Shown: positions 10,117 to 19,411 of the stretch, one piece after another
Layout: each line of letters begins with the position of its first letter
How positions within the stretch are numbered: the first letter of the stretch is position 1
Source: an uncultured Bacteroidales bacterium
GTDB taxonomy: Bacteria; Bacteroidota; Bacteroidia; Bacteroidales; Muribaculaceae
Length of the DNA stretch: 53,096 nucleotides
NCBI GenBank assembly: GCA_947644715.1
Contig: CANSAP010000012.1
Location: 1 to 53,096, forward strand
Reading direction: 5' to 3'
Notes under the pieces: generated by a model
Database searches by the model: none
What the model saw: only the letters and a program-made list of their open reading frames with translations
Told to the model about the DNA's origin: nothing
Position numbers and translations under genes: made by a program

Positions 10117-11319
10117 TCAATATCTGAATTCCAATAGAATAGGATTATTCGTAGACGCTGTAATACTGTTAAGAATCTCCGCCCTTGTAATCTGAGGTTC
10201 AAAACTGCGACTGGCAAGAAAATAATCAATTCTATGGCCGTGGTTCTTAGCTCGGATTTCGGAATCATTTCGGAAGAAATAAGAAAAGCTGTTGCCGAAG
10301 AAGTTGAAGTGGCGATAAGTATCTATCAGATGACATTCATTCAGCAGCATATCAAAATTCTTACGCTCCCACTCATGGAAGTTTGCTTGATTACGTTGAT
10401 ACTTACCATCCCAACAATCACGTGCAGTGTGCACAATATTGAAGTCACCACAAAGAATTGAGCGATCAGGCGTAGAGCTAAGGATTTTGAACAGCGAAGC
10501 ATCAAATAATCTGCGATGGTCTACTGCACCGTTTACTGCCGGATTTGAAAAAGGAGTATAGACATTAAACAATGTAAAAGCAGGATAATTGAACTTTTGC
10601 ACAAGCAGGTGCCCCTTAAATGCGGAGTTATCTTCAATATCAACGCGGTCCGAACATAAGTATTCCTTAACATAGGTTGCCACACCTGCATAAGAAGCGA
10701 GCGAACATTCACGTTTATATCCCTGCAACTCAAAATCGGCAGAAGCCCGATTATCTTTATATTTTTGGAGGCATATAATATCCGGTTGATGTTGCGCCAC
10801 CAACTCTTCAAGCGCATCAAAATGTGCTTTTACACCATCGATATTCCAACTGATAAGACGCAACGACATCGGAGGAGCCGGGTATCTTTCCTCCCCGACT
10901 TTAATATACCCCAACGGCTCACAAAAATATTCCCCATAGAACTGAGGAAAACCTTTGCCGAACTGTGCCAAATCAACAACCCCATCAAACCATTCTACAT
11001 ATTTAGCATCATGACCCTTACACATGCCAAGAAAAGGAGAAAGTTCAGACATCAAGTCTCTTAAATAAGGGGTAAGATTCACTCCTGCCCTATCACGACT
11101 GACAGACACAGACCAAGCATATTCATGACTGTAATGAATCAGCTCCCGATTGGCAAAAATATTATCTTGCGTAGTTATGTGACATCTGAAAGCACATCCG
11201 TTAGGCGCAAACTCCGAGACCCATCTAAGCTTCTGATAGCCGGAATGCAGAAGCTGCTGAAACAGCAACATATAGTCAATAACTCCTAAGTTGTGTCTAT
11301 CGAAGAGTCCGGAATTCAT
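10117..11319 (-). CDS. Exonuclease III-like (EEP fold) protein with altered active site and extra N-terminal domain
   Basis: A 400-residue protein. Residues 151-400 follow the exonuclease III / DNase I fold in order: LRLISWNIDG (154-162), DIICLQK (180-186), FNVYTP (251-256), LCGDFNI (289-295), HRIDYFLAS (362-370). In the family LQE carries a metal-binding Glu; here codon 186 is AAA (Lys). The terminal SDH motif reads STNNP (389-393), so the catalytic His is missing as well. Asp292, Asn294 and Asp365 remain. Residues 1-150 are an added domain I do not recognise. The gene is AT-richer than its neighbours, which suggests transfer. ATG 11319 is chosen over a GTG/ATG further upstream because of spacing. 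It may be a DNA-binding pseudoenzyme. Confidence 0.8.
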   Translation of the reverse strand: MNSGLFDRHNLGVIDYMLLFQQLLHSGYQKLRWVSEFAPNGCAFRCHITTQDNIFANRELIHYSHEYAWSVSVSRDRAGVNLTPYLRDLMSELSPFLGMCKGHDAKYVEWFDGVVDLAQFGKGFPQFYGEYFCEPLGYIKVGEERYPAPPMSLRLISWNIDGVKAHFDALEELVAQHQPDIICLQKYKDNRASADFELQGYKRECSLASYAGVATYVKEYLCSDRVDIEDNSAFKGHLLVQKFNYPAFTLFNVYTPFSNPAVNGAVDHRRLFDASLFKILSSTPDRSILCGDFNIVHTARDCWDGKYQRNQANFHEWERKNFDMLLNECHLIDTYRHFNFFGNSFSYFFRNDSEIRAKNHGHRIDYFLASRSFEPQITRAEILNSITASTNNPILLEFRY

Positions 11320-11415
11320 AATAATTAGTTTATTAACTATATCAACTCCAATTAGCACTGTTGTCGATATAATCGGCTACATCATTCTTATCTAATCGGC
11401 GGCAGTTGGCCACTT

Positions 11416-12651
11416 CTACCGTTTGTCGGGGGTCCAGAATGTGGCTCCCTGAAGGGCGTCGGGTAGGTATTGCTGCTGCACGTAGTGGCCGGGGTAATCA
11501 TGCGGATAGAGATAGCCGTCATGATAGCCGAGGTCTTTCATCAGCGAGGTGGGAGCATTGCGCAGGTGCAAGGGCACCGGCAGGTTGCCGCTGCGCTTTA
11601 CTTCCGCAAGGGCGGCGTCAATGCCGAGATAAGCGGAATTACTCTTGGCAGAGGTGGCGAGATAGACTGTGCATTCAGCAAGGATGATGCGTCCCTCCGG
11701 CCATCCTATCTTGGCCAGCGCATCAAATGTGGTATTCGCCAGCAGAAGAGCATTGGGGTTGGCCAGGCCTATATCTTCGGCGGCCAGAATCACAAGACGA
11801 CGGGCTATGAACTTGGGGTCTTCCCCGCCGGCCACCATGCGTGCCAGCCAATAGAGAGCTGCCTGCGGGTCGGAACCGCGCACACTCTTTATGAAGGCCG
11901 AGATGATGTCATAGTGCATCTCGCCGCCTCGGTCGTAGGCTGCCGGGTTTTCCTGAAGACGGTCGGTTACTATGGCATCGTTGATGATAAGCGGCTCAGT
12001 CTCAGGAGTGCTCTGCTCCAGCAGGTCAAGAATGTTCAGGAGCTTGCGGGCGTCACCGCCTGCATAGCGGAAGAGAGCGTCTGTCTGCTCAAGACGCACG
12101 TCGCGACCGGCAAGCACCTCATCGTTCTTTAATGCACGCTCCAGCAAAGTCTCAAGGTCAGAGCGTTCAAGCGGCTTGAGCACATATACCTGCGAGCGGG
12201 AAAGCAGCGGACGGATAACCTCAAACGAGGGGTTCTCCGTGGTGGCTCCTATGAGGGTCACCGTGCCATCCTCCACAGCGCCGAGAAGTGAATCCTGCTG
12301 ACTTTTGTTGAAGCGATGGATTTCGTCAATAAACAGTATCGGTCTCCCCTTTGAGAAAAGGCTCCGGGACTCGGACTTGCAGCGGTCAAGCACTTCACGC
12401 ACATCCTTTACGCCGCTCGTGACGGCCGAAAGCGTGTGAAACGGCACCTCCGTCTGCCTCGCAATTATACGCGCCAGGGTGGTCTTCCCTACCCCGGGTG
12501 GTCCCCACAGGATGAATGAGCCTATCTTGCCGCTCTCAATCATGCGGCGCAACACGGCTCCTTCTCCCACGAGGTGTCGCTGCCCGATGTAGTCATCGAG
12601 CGTAGCGGGGCGCAAACGCTCCGCGAGAGGTGCTTTGCCTGTGCCGCTCAT
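11416..12651 (-). CDS. rarA: Replication-associated recombination protein A (AAA+ ATPase)
   Basis: A 411-residue clamp-loader-like ATPase of the RarA/MgsA/WRNIP1 family, acting at stalled replication forks. Walker A GPPGVGKT is at 50-57 and Walker B ILFIDEIHRF near 105-114; the sensor-1 segment GATTENPSFE and the C-terminal tetramerisation domain (HYDIISAFIKSVRGSDP onwards) are intact. The start overlaps the HAD gene stop as ATGA, so it is translationally coupled and is the last clear gene of the fabD-asd-lepA-glnS-HAD-rarA run. Confidence 0.96.
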   Translation of the reverse strand: MSGTGKAPLAERLRPATLDDYIGQRHLVGEGAVLRRMIESGKIGSFILWGPPGVGKTTLARIIARQTEVPFHTLSAVTSGVKDVREVLDRCKSESRSLFSKGRPILFIDEIHRFNKSQQDSLLGAVEDGTVTLIGATTENPSFEVIRPLLSRSQVYVLKPLERSDLETLLERALKNDEVLAGRDVRLEQTDALFRYAGGDARKLLNILDLLEQSTPETEPLIINDAIVTDRLQENPAAYDRGGEMHYDIISAFIKSVRGSDPQAALYWLARMVAGGEDPKFIARRLVILAAEDIGLANPNALLLANTTFDALAKIGWPEGRIILAECTVYLATSAKSNSAYLGIDAALAEVKRSGNLPVPLHLRNAPTSLMKDLGYHDGYLYPHDYPGHYVQQQYLPDALQGATFWTPDKR

Positions 12652-13295
12652 CGTGCTTGCAATAAGGTGATTACGGAATCGGGATTAATCTCCGAGAGGG
12701 TATCGCAGGTGAGGTCGGCCACCGGGGCGATTGCCTCACGACCAAGCGTGTCAGTCATTCCTATGACATAAGCGCCGGCGCGATGACCCGCCTCAATACC
12801 GGTCAGGGCATCCTCCACCACTGCGCAACGAGTGGCCGGGAGGGCGAGAAGACGCGCCCCGGTCAGATAAGGCTCCGGATGAGGTTTGCCATGCGTGACC
12901 ATGTCGCCATGCACCACAGCGTCAAACCATCCGAATATCTCAGGCAGCTTCCGGCGCAATGCCTCCATCTTAACGTTATCGGAGCTGGTGACCATGGCCA
13001 ACTTCGCGCCCCTCTCCCGCAGCTCTGAGAGCAGTTTCTCTGCGCCGGGCATCCATCCATATTCCAGATGCTTCTCAGCCTCAAGGCAGCGGCACATTAC
13101 AGCTTCATGCACCTCAGGGGCAGGATAGTAACGGTCAAGAATGTTGTGAAGCGTCATACCCTTGATTACGCGTGGGAAATCGGCTATGCCGGAAGGGAAC
13201 TCATCGTCAATGGCCTGCCAGATACGGGTGTAACGGCGTTCCGAATCAATCAGAACGCCGTCAAGGTCAAAGAGGAATCCTACGGTTGGGTTCAT
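12648..13295 (-). CDS. HAD-superfamily hydrolase, beta-phosphoglucomutase-like
   Basis: A 215-residue cytosolic phosphatase or phosphomutase. Motif I FDLDGVL has the nucleophile Asp10 and acid/base Asp12; motif II is VTSSDN, motif III contains the Lys of GKPHPEPYL, and motif IV is VVEDALTGIEAG. The helical cap between motif I and II marks it as subfamily IA, like beta-phosphoglucomutase or 2-deoxyglucose-6-phosphatase. The substrate is unknown. ATG 13295 overlaps the glnS stop by ATGA and is preferred over an upstream ATG inside glnS. Its own stop overlaps the rarA start in the same way. Confidence 0.92.
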   Translation of the reverse strand: MNPTVGFLFDLDGVLIDSERRYTRIWQAIDDEFPSGIADFPRVIKGMTLHNILDRYYPAPEVHEAVMCRCLEAEKHLEYGWMPGAEKLLSELRERGAKLAMVTSSDNVKMEALRRKLPEIFGWFDAVVHGDMVTHGKPHPEPYLTGARLLALPATRCAVVEDALTGIEAGHRAGAYVIGMTDTLGREAIAPVADLTCDTLSEINPDSVITLLQAR

Positions 13296-15001
13296 TTCTT
13301 CTGCTGCTTGCCCCAAGTGTCCTTAAGCCCTACGGTCTTGTTGAAGACGAGTCGGTCAGCGGTGCTGTCAGGATCAACGGTATAGTAGCCGAGGCGCTGG
13401 AACTGGAAGCGGTCACCCTCCTTGGCCTGCGCGGCCAACCAAGGCTCTACTTTCACATTCTCACGCACCTTCAGGGAGTCAGGATTGAGCAGGTCGCGGA
13501 AGTCGCCCTCCTCTGCCGAAGGATTCTCCACGGCAAAGAGACGGTCATAGTCGCGCACCTCAACCTCAACGGCAGTCGGGACGCTCACCCAATGCAGCGT
13601 GCCCTTCACCTTGCGGTCAGCTCCGGGAAGACCGCTGCGGCTGTCGAAGTCCACCTCTGCATAGATTTCCTCAATCTCGCCGGCTTCGTTCTTCTTCACT
13701 CCGGTGCACATAACGATGTAAGCACCTTTGAGGCGCACCTCCTTGCCGGGGGTCATGCGGAAGAACTTCTTGGGAGGATTCTCCATGAAGTCGCCACGCT
13801 CAATCCACAGCTCGCGGGAGAAGGGCATCTCGTGAGTGCCTGCCGAGGGGTCTTCAGGATTGGAGTCCATGAGCATGGTCTCGGTCTTATCCTCGGGATA
13901 ATTTGTCAGGACAAGCTTAACGGGATCAACCACAGCGCTGACGCGGGTAGCAGTCTTGTTAAGGTCTTCACGCACGGAGTGCTCAAGCAGCTCGATGTGG
14001 TTCAGAGCCTCATACTTGGTGTAGCCTATGCGGCTCACGAAATCCTTGATGGAGGCAGGCGTATATCCGCGACGACGCAGACCGCAGATGGTCGGCATAC
14101 GGGGATCATCCCAACCGCTCACCAATCCCTCCTCCACGAGTTGCAGCAGCTTGCGCTTGCTCATGACGGTATAGGTAAGGTTCAGGCGGTTGAACTCAAT
14201 CTGACGGGGGCAGTAGCTCTCGTCGGCCAACTCGCGCACGAAGTAATCGTAGAGCGGGCGATGAGGCACAAACTCAAGCGTGCAGATGGAGTGGGTTACA
14301 CCTTCGAAATAGTCGCTCTGACCATGCGCGAAGTCATACATGGGATACACCTTCCACTTCTCCCCTGTGCGCCAGTGAGGGGTGAAGATAATGCGATACA
14401 TGATGGGGTCACGGAAGTGCATGTTGTCGCTGGCCATGTCAATCTTGGCACGGAGCACCATGGAGCCTTCCGGAAACTCGCCGGCATTCATGCGGTGGAA
14501 CAGGTCGAGGTTCTCCTCAGGGGAACGGTCGCGGAAGGGGCTGTTGGTGCCCGGCACTGTCGGGGTGCCCTTCTGGGCGGCAATCTGTTCGGAAGTCTGC
14601 TCATCAACATATGCCTTTCCCTCCTTAATCATGCGCTCGGCGAGAGCGTAGAGCTGGGGGAAATAGTCGGAGGCGTAATAGAGACGATCCTCCCAATCAT
14701 AGCCAAGCCAATGGATGTCGCGCTTGATGGCTTCCACATATTCGGTGTCCTCCTTCTGGGGATTGGTGTCATCAAAACGCAGGTTGCAGGTGCCGCCGAA
14801 TTTCTCGGCTGCGCCAAAGTCCATGATGAATGCCTTGGCATGGCCTATATGCAGATAGCCGTTGGGCTCGGGCGGGAAACGTGTATTGAGGCGTCCGCCA
14901 TTCTTGCCGGCTTCCAGGTCATCCTTTATTATTTGCTCCACGAAGTTGAGGCCGCTTTCATTCACTGCGCCCTCCATGTTCTCGTTCACGGGAGTTTCCA
15001 T
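13292..15001 (-). CDS. glnS: Glutaminyl-tRNA synthetase
   Basis: A 569-residue class I synthetase charging tRNA-Gln. HIGH is at 51-54 (PPEPNGYLHIGHAKA) and the KMSKS-like VMSKR is at 279-283; the two C-terminal beta-barrels that read the anticodon follow. The Glu/Gln discrimination region (RFDDTNP, YASDYF) is of the GlnRS kind rather than GluRS. ATG 15001 is taken; the open frame runs further upstream into lepA, but those residues do not resemble the family. It is 25 bases downstream of lepA. Direct charging by GlnRS means the cell need not rely on GatCAB for Gln-tRNA. Confidence 0.97.
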   Translation of the reverse strand: METPVNENMEGAVNESGLNFVEQIIKDDLEAGKNGGRLNTRFPPEPNGYLHIGHAKAFIMDFGAAEKFGGTCNLRFDDTNPQKEDTEYVEAIKRDIHWLGYDWEDRLYYASDYFPQLYALAERMIKEGKAYVDEQTSEQIAAQKGTPTVPGTNSPFRDRSPEENLDLFHRMNAGEFPEGSMVLRAKIDMASDNMHFRDPIMYRIIFTPHWRTGEKWKVYPMYDFAHGQSDYFEGVTHSICTLEFVPHRPLYDYFVRELADESYCPRQIEFNRLNLTYTVMSKRKLLQLVEEGLVSGWDDPRMPTICGLRRRGYTPASIKDFVSRIGYTKYEALNHIELLEHSVREDLNKTATRVSAVVDPVKLVLTNYPEDKTETMLMDSNPEDPSAGTHEMPFSRELWIERGDFMENPPKKFFRMTPGKEVRLKGAYIVMCTGVKKNEAGEIEEIYAEVDFDSRSGLPGADRKVKGTLHWVSVPTAVEVEVRDYDRLFAVENPSAEEGDFRDLLNPDSLKVRENVKVEPWLAAQAKEGDRFQFQRLGYYTVDPDSTADRLVFNKTVGLKDTWGKQQKK

Positions 15002-15026
15002 TCTTTTGTGTGTTGAGTTGAGTTGA

Positions 15027-16814
15027 TTAATCGAGTTTGAGCACGGCCAGGAATGCCTTCTGCGGCACCTCCACACTGCCTATCTGCTTCATGCGCTTCT
15101 TGCCTGCCTTCTGCTTTTCGAGCAGCTTGCGCTTACGGGATATGTCGCCGCCATAACACTTGGCCGTCACATCCTTGCGCACGGCTTTCACCGTCTCGCG
15201 GGCTATGATTTTCGCACCGATGGCTGCCTGAATGGCTATGTCGAACTGCTGACGCGGTATCAGCTCCTTAAGCTTTTCACACATACGGCGTCCGAAGCGC
15301 ACGGCATTGTCGCGGTGCGTCAGCGTCGAGAGAGCATCCACACTCTCGCCGTTCAGCAGAACATCAAGCTTTATGAGGTCACTCTCGCGGAAGCCGTTCA
15401 GGTGATAGTCAAAGGAGGCGTAGCCCTTCGAGATTGATTTCAGTTTGTCATAGAAGTCAATCACAATCTCACCCAAGGGCATATCGAAAGTCAGCTCCAG
15501 GCGATTGCCGGAAATGTATTCCTGCTTCACCAGCTCCCCTCGCTTGCTCAGACAGAGGGTCATGATGGGGCCGATGTAGTCAGCCTGCGTGATGATGGAT
15601 GCGCGGATATAAGGCTCCTCGATATGGTCAATGAGCGTGGCCTCCGGGAGCCCTGAGGGGTTGTGAACTTCGGTCATGCCCCCCTTCTTGTCGAAGACGC
15701 GATAGGACACGTTAGGCACCGTCGTGATGACATCCATGTCAAACTCGCGTCCGAGGCGTTCCTGCACAATCTCCATGTGCAACAGGCCGAGGAAGCCGCA
15801 GCGGAAGCCGAAGCCGAGGGCGGCCGAAGACTCGGGAGAGAAGGTCAGCGATGCATCATTGAGCTGAAGTTTCTCCAGGGAAGCACGGAGGTTCTCGAAG
15901 TCCTCCGTCTCAATCGGATACACACCGGCAAACACCATCGGCTTCACCTCCTCGAATCCCTCGATGGCCTTCTCGCAGGGGCGAGCCACATGCGTGATGG
16001 TGTCTCCCACCTTCACCTCCTTGCTCGTCTTGATGCCGGAGATGATGTAGCCCACGTTGCCCGCCGACAGCTCCTTGCGTGGAGCCATATCGAGCTTCAG
16101 CACACCAATCTCATCGGCATGATACTCCTTGCCGGTAGCCACGAATTTCACGAAGTCGCCGGTACGGATAGTGCCGTTGACAATCTTGAAATAAGCAATG
16201 ATGCCGCGGAAGGGGTTGAACACAGAGTCGAAGATAAGCGCCTGAAGCGGAGCCTCAGGATCACCTTTGGGTGCGGGGACACGCTCCACGATGGCTTTAA
16301 GCACCTCGGGAATACCCATGCCGGTCTTGCCGGAGGCGCGGATTATCTCGCTGCGGTCGCAACCGAGCAGGTCGATTATCTGGTCCTCCACCTCATCGGG
16401 GTTGGCGCTGTCAAGGTCACACTTGTTTATGACCGGGATAATCTCCAGGTCATTGTCGATGGCCATGTAGAGATTGGAGATGGTCTGAGCCTGAATACCC
16501 TGCGAGGCATCCACGATGAGCAGAGCACCTTCGCAGGCGGCTATGGAACGCGACACCTCGTAGGAGAAGTCAACATGCCCCGGGGTGTCGATGAGGTTCA
16601 GAGTGTAGTGTGTGCCCTCCTGCACATAGTCCATCTGAATGGCGTGACTCTTGATGGTGATGCCACGCTCGCGCTCGAGATCCATGTCGTCAAGCACCTG
16701 AGCCTCCATATCCTTTGCCGAGACAGTGTTGGTGTACTCCAGCAGGCGGTCAGCCAGCGTGCTCTTGCCATGGTCAATATGGGCTATGATGCAAAAGTTG
16801 CGTATCGTCTTCAT
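15027..16814 (-). CDS. lepA: Elongation factor 4 (LepA), ribosome-associated GTPase
   Basis: A 595-residue translational GTPase with the usual LepA length. The G1 motif AHIDHGKS is at 11-18, G3 reads DTPGHVDF and G4 NKCDLD; domains II, III and V follow, and the unique LepA C-terminal domain ends [20 protein letters not shown]. It acts on the ribosome during initiation or back-translocation under stress. It lies 17 bases after asd and 25 before glnS in the same run. Confidence 0.97.
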   Translation of the reverse strand: MKTIRNFCIIAHIDHGKSTLADRLLEYTNTVSAKDMEAQVLDDMDLERERGITIKSHAIQMDYVQEGTHYTLNLIDTPGHVDFSYEVSRSIAACEGALLIVDASQGIQAQTISNLYMAIDNDLEIIPVINKCDLDSANPDEVEDQIIDLLGCDRSEIIRASGKTGMGIPEVLKAIVERVPAPKGDPEAPLQALIFDSVFNPFRGIIAYFKIVNGTIRTGDFVKFVATGKEYHADEIGVLKLDMAPRKELSAGNVGYIISGIKTSKEVKVGDTITHVARPCEKAIEGFEEVKPMVFAGVYPIETEDFENLRASLEKLQLNDASLTFSPESSAALGFGFRCGFLGLLHMEIVQERLGREFDMDVITTVPNVSYRVFDKKGGMTEVHNPSGLPEATLIDHIEEPYIRASIITQADYIGPIMTLCLSKRGELVKQEYISGNRLELTFDMPLGEIVIDFYDKLKSISKGYASFDYHLNGFRESDLIKLDVLLNGESVDALSTLTHRDNAVRFGRRMCEKLKELIPRQQFDIAIQAAIGAKIIARETVKAVRKDVTAKCYGGDISRKRKLLEKQKAGKKRMKQIGSVEVPQKAFLAVLKLD

Positions 16815-16831
16815 TATATACTTATATATAC

Positions 16832-17854
16832 TTACTTGGCGAATCGGGGGTCATTGGCCAGCAGCCACTGTGCAATCTGCACGGCATTGAGCGCTGCCCC
16901 TTTCTTGATTTGGTCTCCCACTACCCAGAAGGTCAGGCCATTGGGTGTGGCAAGATCCTTGCGCAGTCGGCCGACATAGACCGGGTCAGTGCCGGCCTTG
17001 TCGCCCGGCATGGGATAAACCTTGTTGGCGGGGTCATCCATCACCACAAGACCGGGAGCCTTCTCCATGGCCTCGCGCACGGCTTTAACCTCAAGCGGCT
17101 GCTCGGTCTCCACCCAGACAGCCTCGCTATGGGAGCGGAGCACCGGCACACGCACACACATGGCCGAGACACAAATCTCAGACGAGTGCATGATCTTGCG
17201 AGTCTCGTGGAACATCTTCATCTCCTCCTTGGTGTAGTCATTCTCTGTGAAGACATCCACCTGCGGAATCAGATTAAAGGCAAGCTGAGCCGAGAATTTC
17301 TCGACCGTGGGTTCCTCGCCGCGGAGCACCTGAGAGGTCTGCACCCGCAGCTCCTCCATGGCGGCAGCCCCGGCCCCACTCGCGGCCTGATACGTTGCCA
17401 CATGCACACGCTTGATGGGGCTGAGCTCCTGAATCGGCTTCAGTGCCACCACCATCTGAATCGTAGTGCAGTTCGGATTACCTATGATGCCACGCGGACG
17501 CTCCAAAGCATCATCGGCATTCACCTCGGGCACCACCAAAGGCACATCAGCATCCATGCGGAAAGCCGAAGAATTGTCAATCATCACGGCGCCGTGGCGG
17601 GTGATGTCAGCAGCATATTCGCGGCTCGTGCCCGCACCGGCAGAGGTGAAGGCTATGTCGATGCCGAGGAAATCGTCGGTGTCATGACGCAGTTCGCGCA
17701 CCACAATCTCGCGTCCGCGAAATGTGTAGACACTCCCTGCACTGCGCTTCGAGCCGAAAAGGCGCAGCTCATCCACCGGGAACTGCTGCTCGTCAAGCAC
17801 ACGCAGAAGCTCCTGCCCCACGGCACCGCTCGCTCCTACTATCGCTATATTCAT
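16832..17854 (-). CDS. asd: Aspartate-semialdehyde dehydrogenase
   Basis: A 340-residue NADPH enzyme that reduces aspartyl phosphate to aspartate semialdehyde, the branch to lysine/diaminopimelate, threonine and methionine. The dinucleotide loop GASGAVG is at 7-13, the nucleophile is Cys129 in [10 protein letters not shown], and the His region reads [11 protein letters not shown]. The sequence is of the bacterial type used by Gram-positives and Bacteroidota. It lies between fabD (26 bases upstream) and lepA (17 bases downstream). No other lysine-pathway gene is in the window. Confidence 0.96.
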   Translation of the reverse strand: MNIAIVGASGAVGQELLRVLDEQQFPVDELRLFGSKRSAGSVYTFRGREIVVRELRHDTDDFLGIDIAFTSAGAGTSREYAADITRHGAVMIDNSSAFRMDADVPLVVPEVNADDALERPRGIIGNPNCTTIQMVVALKPIQELSPIKRVHVATYQAASGAGAAAMEELRVQTSQVLRGEEPTVEKFSAQLAFNLIPQVDVFTENDYTKEEMKMFHETRKIMHSSEICVSAMCVRVPVLRSHSEAVWVETEQPLEVKAVREAMEKAPGLVVMDDPANKVYPMPGDKAGTDPVYVGRLRKDLATPNGLTFWVVGDQIKKGAALNAVQIAQWLLANDPRFAK

Positions 17855-17880
17855 TCTGTGAAAGTTATTCTGAGGATGAA

Positions 17881-18756
17881 TTACTGACGACCCTCCGTGG
17901 CTACGGAACGGTCAATCTTCTTCACGAGACCCTGAAGCACATTGCCGGGACCAAGCTCAGTGAATGAATCGGCACCGTCGGCAATCATAGCCTGCACATC
18001 ATATGTCCAACGCACCGGAGCGGTCAGCTGACGCAGCAGGTTCTCTTTGATTTCCTTGGGGTCAGTGTGAGGCTTGCCATCCACATTCTGATAGATGGGA
18101 CAACGGGGAGTGTTGAACTCGGCAGCCTCGATGGCAGCAGCCAGCTCATCCTGCGCGGGCTGCATCAGCGGGGAATGGAAAGCACCACCCACTTTCAGCT
18201 TCAGCGCACGCTTCGCGCCGGCGGCAAGCATCTTCTCGCAGGCGGCATCGATACCCTCGATGGTGCCGGAGATAACAACCTGACCCGGGCAATTGTAGTT
18301 AGCCGGAGCGACCACATCATCAACCTCAGCGCAAAGTTCCTCCACCTTCTCGTCAGGCAGAGCGAGCACGGCAGCCATAGTTGAGGGGCGAGCCTCGCAG
18401 GCCTTCTGCATGGCATGAGCGCGCGCAGACACCAGCTTCAAACCCTCCTCGAAGCTCAACGCACCGGCAGCCACCAGTGCAGAGAACTCACCAAGGCTGT
18501 GGCCGGCCACCATATCAGGATTGAACTCAGGGTCAGTCAGAGCGAGAATCACAGAGTGCAGGAAGATGGCAGGCTGCGTAACAGCGGTCTGACGCAAATC
18601 CTCCTCAGTGCCGGAGAACATCAGGTCAGTGATGCGGAAACCGAGCACATCGTTAGCCTTCTCAAAGAGTTCGCGGGCAGTCTCATTATTATCATAGAGA
18701 TCCTTACCCATTCCTACAAACTGGGCACCCTGCCCCGGAAAAACATAAGCTTTCAT
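17881..18756 (-). CDS. fabD: Malonyl-CoA:ACP transacylase
   Basis: A 291-residue enzyme that loads malonate from CoA onto acyl carrier protein for fatty-acid synthesis. The oxyanion motif PGQGAQ is at 7-12, the nucleophile Ser87 sits in GHSLGE and the catalytic His194 in GAFHSPLM. It is the first gene of the minus-strand run and has a perfect promoter upstream (18849-18879). Other fab genes are not nearby, so fabD is here grouped with asd and translation genes instead. Confidence 0.97.
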   Translation of the reverse strand: MKAYVFPGQGAQFVGMGKDLYDNNETARELFEKANDVLGFRITDLMFSGTEEDLRQTAVTQPAIFLHSVILALTDPEFNPDMVAGHSLGEFSALVAAGALSFEEGLKLVSARAHAMQKACEARPSTMAAVLALPDEKVEELCAEVDDVVAPANYNCPGQVVISGTIEGIDAACEKMLAAGAKRALKLKVGGAFHSPLMQPAQDELAAAIEAAEFNTPRCPIYQNVDGKPHTDPKEIKENLLRQLTAPVRWTYDVQAMIADGADSFTELGPGNVLQGLVKKIDRSVATEGRQ

Positions 18757-18848
18757 TCTGTCTATATAATTGCGTATATACTATTGTCATTTTCAGCAAC
18801 ATACGGCTGTCTGCCACGGCAGCGACACCGCACGTCCTTACCAAAATG

Positions 18849-18879
18849 CAAAGTTAGCGAATTTTCCCGACACTACAAA
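18849..18879 (-). promoter_or_regulatory. Promoter of the fabD-asd-lepA-glnS-HAD-rarA run
   Basis: On the minus strand TTTG (complement of 18876-18879), a 19-base spacer and TAACTTTG (complement of 18849-18856). It leaves a leader of about 85 bases before fabD. Confidence 0.85.
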
Positions 18880-18899
18880 ATCCGCCCTACTCCCCGGAC

Positions 18900-18948
18900 T
18901 CAAAAAGAAACAGTCGTAACAGCAACTATCTTACCGTTACGACTGTTT
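18900..18948 (-). terminator. Intrinsic terminator of the tRNA-Leu gene
   Basis: A 13-bp perfect stem (18936-18948 with 18908-18920) followed on the minus strand by TTTCTTTTTG. It begins five bases after the tRNA 3' end. Confidence 0.85.
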
Positions 18949-18953
18949 GTCTG

Positions 18954-19034
18954 TGCGCACGAAGGGACTCGAACCCCCACGTCTCTCGACACCAGATCCT
19001 AAGTCTGGCGCGGCTACCATTACGCCACGTGCGC
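18954..19034 (-). tRNA. tRNA-Leu (anticodon UAG)
   Basis: The minus strand folds as a class II tRNA of 81 bases: acceptor GCGCACG/CGTGCGC (19034-19028 with 18961-18955), discriminator A, anticodon stem CCAGA/TCTGG around loop CTTAGGA with anticodon TAG, a long variable arm near TGTCGAGAGACGT and T-loop GGTTCGAGTCC. It reads CUA and wobble codons. No CCA is encoded. Confidence 0.95.
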
Positions 19035-19073
19035 TTTCTGCATCCTGCCGGACATGCCTGCCCTGATGCGATG

Positions 19074-19105
19074 CAAAGTTACTACTTTTTTTCGGAATCT
19101 GCAAA
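19074..19105 (-). promoter_or_regulatory. Promoter of tRNA-Leu
   Basis: Minus-strand TTTG (complement of 19102-19105), 20 bases, then TAACTTTG (complement of 19074-19081). The -7 box touches the stop codon of the small gene at 19082-19339. Confidence 0.8.
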
Positions 19106-19339
19106 TTTCTGAGCGTAGCCGAGCACTACGGGGCTCTTTACATTTACGCCGTATTCCCGCGCTCTGCTCACAATGGCCGCCGCCAGGCGGGGCTTCAACG
19201 CCTCAGGGCAATAGCGGAAATAAGCTTCTGCGGCTCGCACATGCGCCGCATCCGGCATAGGGTATTCCCTGCGCTCAGGCAGTCCGAAGATACTGTCAGG
19301 CAGCTCCTTGCGCTGCTCATAATCAATCACGTCACTCAT
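19082..19339 (-). CDS. Small conserved protein, DUF6582-like
   Basis: An 85-residue soluble protein. The core FGLPERREYPMPDAAHVRAA followed by YFRYCPE and a helix with AAAIVSRAREYGVNV resembles the short DUF6582 motif (a LPxxRxxPLxDxxHVxxA segment, then a helix ending in a K/R-xYGV). That motif is known as stand-alone proteins and inside phage structural proteins; no function is established. It lies 72 bases downstream of nhaA on the same strand, with a small hairpin between, and its end overlaps the tRNA promoter region. The domain name is from memory. Confidence 0.7.
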   Translation of the reverse strand: MSDVIDYEQRKELPDSIFGLPERREYPMPDAAHVRAAEAYFRYCPEALKPRLAAAIVSRAREYGVNVKSPVVLGYAQKFADSEKK

Positions 19340-19358
19340 AGCATTAAATACGAATCAA

Positions 19359-19382
19359 GGGAGTTATATTGCTATAACCCCC
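19359..19382 (-). terminator. Possible weak terminator or attenuator after nhaA
   Basis: GGGAGTTATA and TATAACCCC form a hairpin (19359-19382) in the 72 bases between nhaA and the 85-residue gene. There is no long T run, so readthrough is likely. Confidence 0.4.
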
Positions 19383-19411
19383 TCGAGTATGGTTTGGTTC
19401 AATGTCGAAAC

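Noticed and set aside
13172..15016. 614-codon plus-strand frame opposite glnS
   Set aside because: It is a mirror frame of a GC-rich gene; its sequence has no family features and glnS is certain.
15663..16979. 438-codon plus-strand frame opposite lepA
   Set aside because: Mirror frame of lepA, rich in His and Leu as such shadows are.
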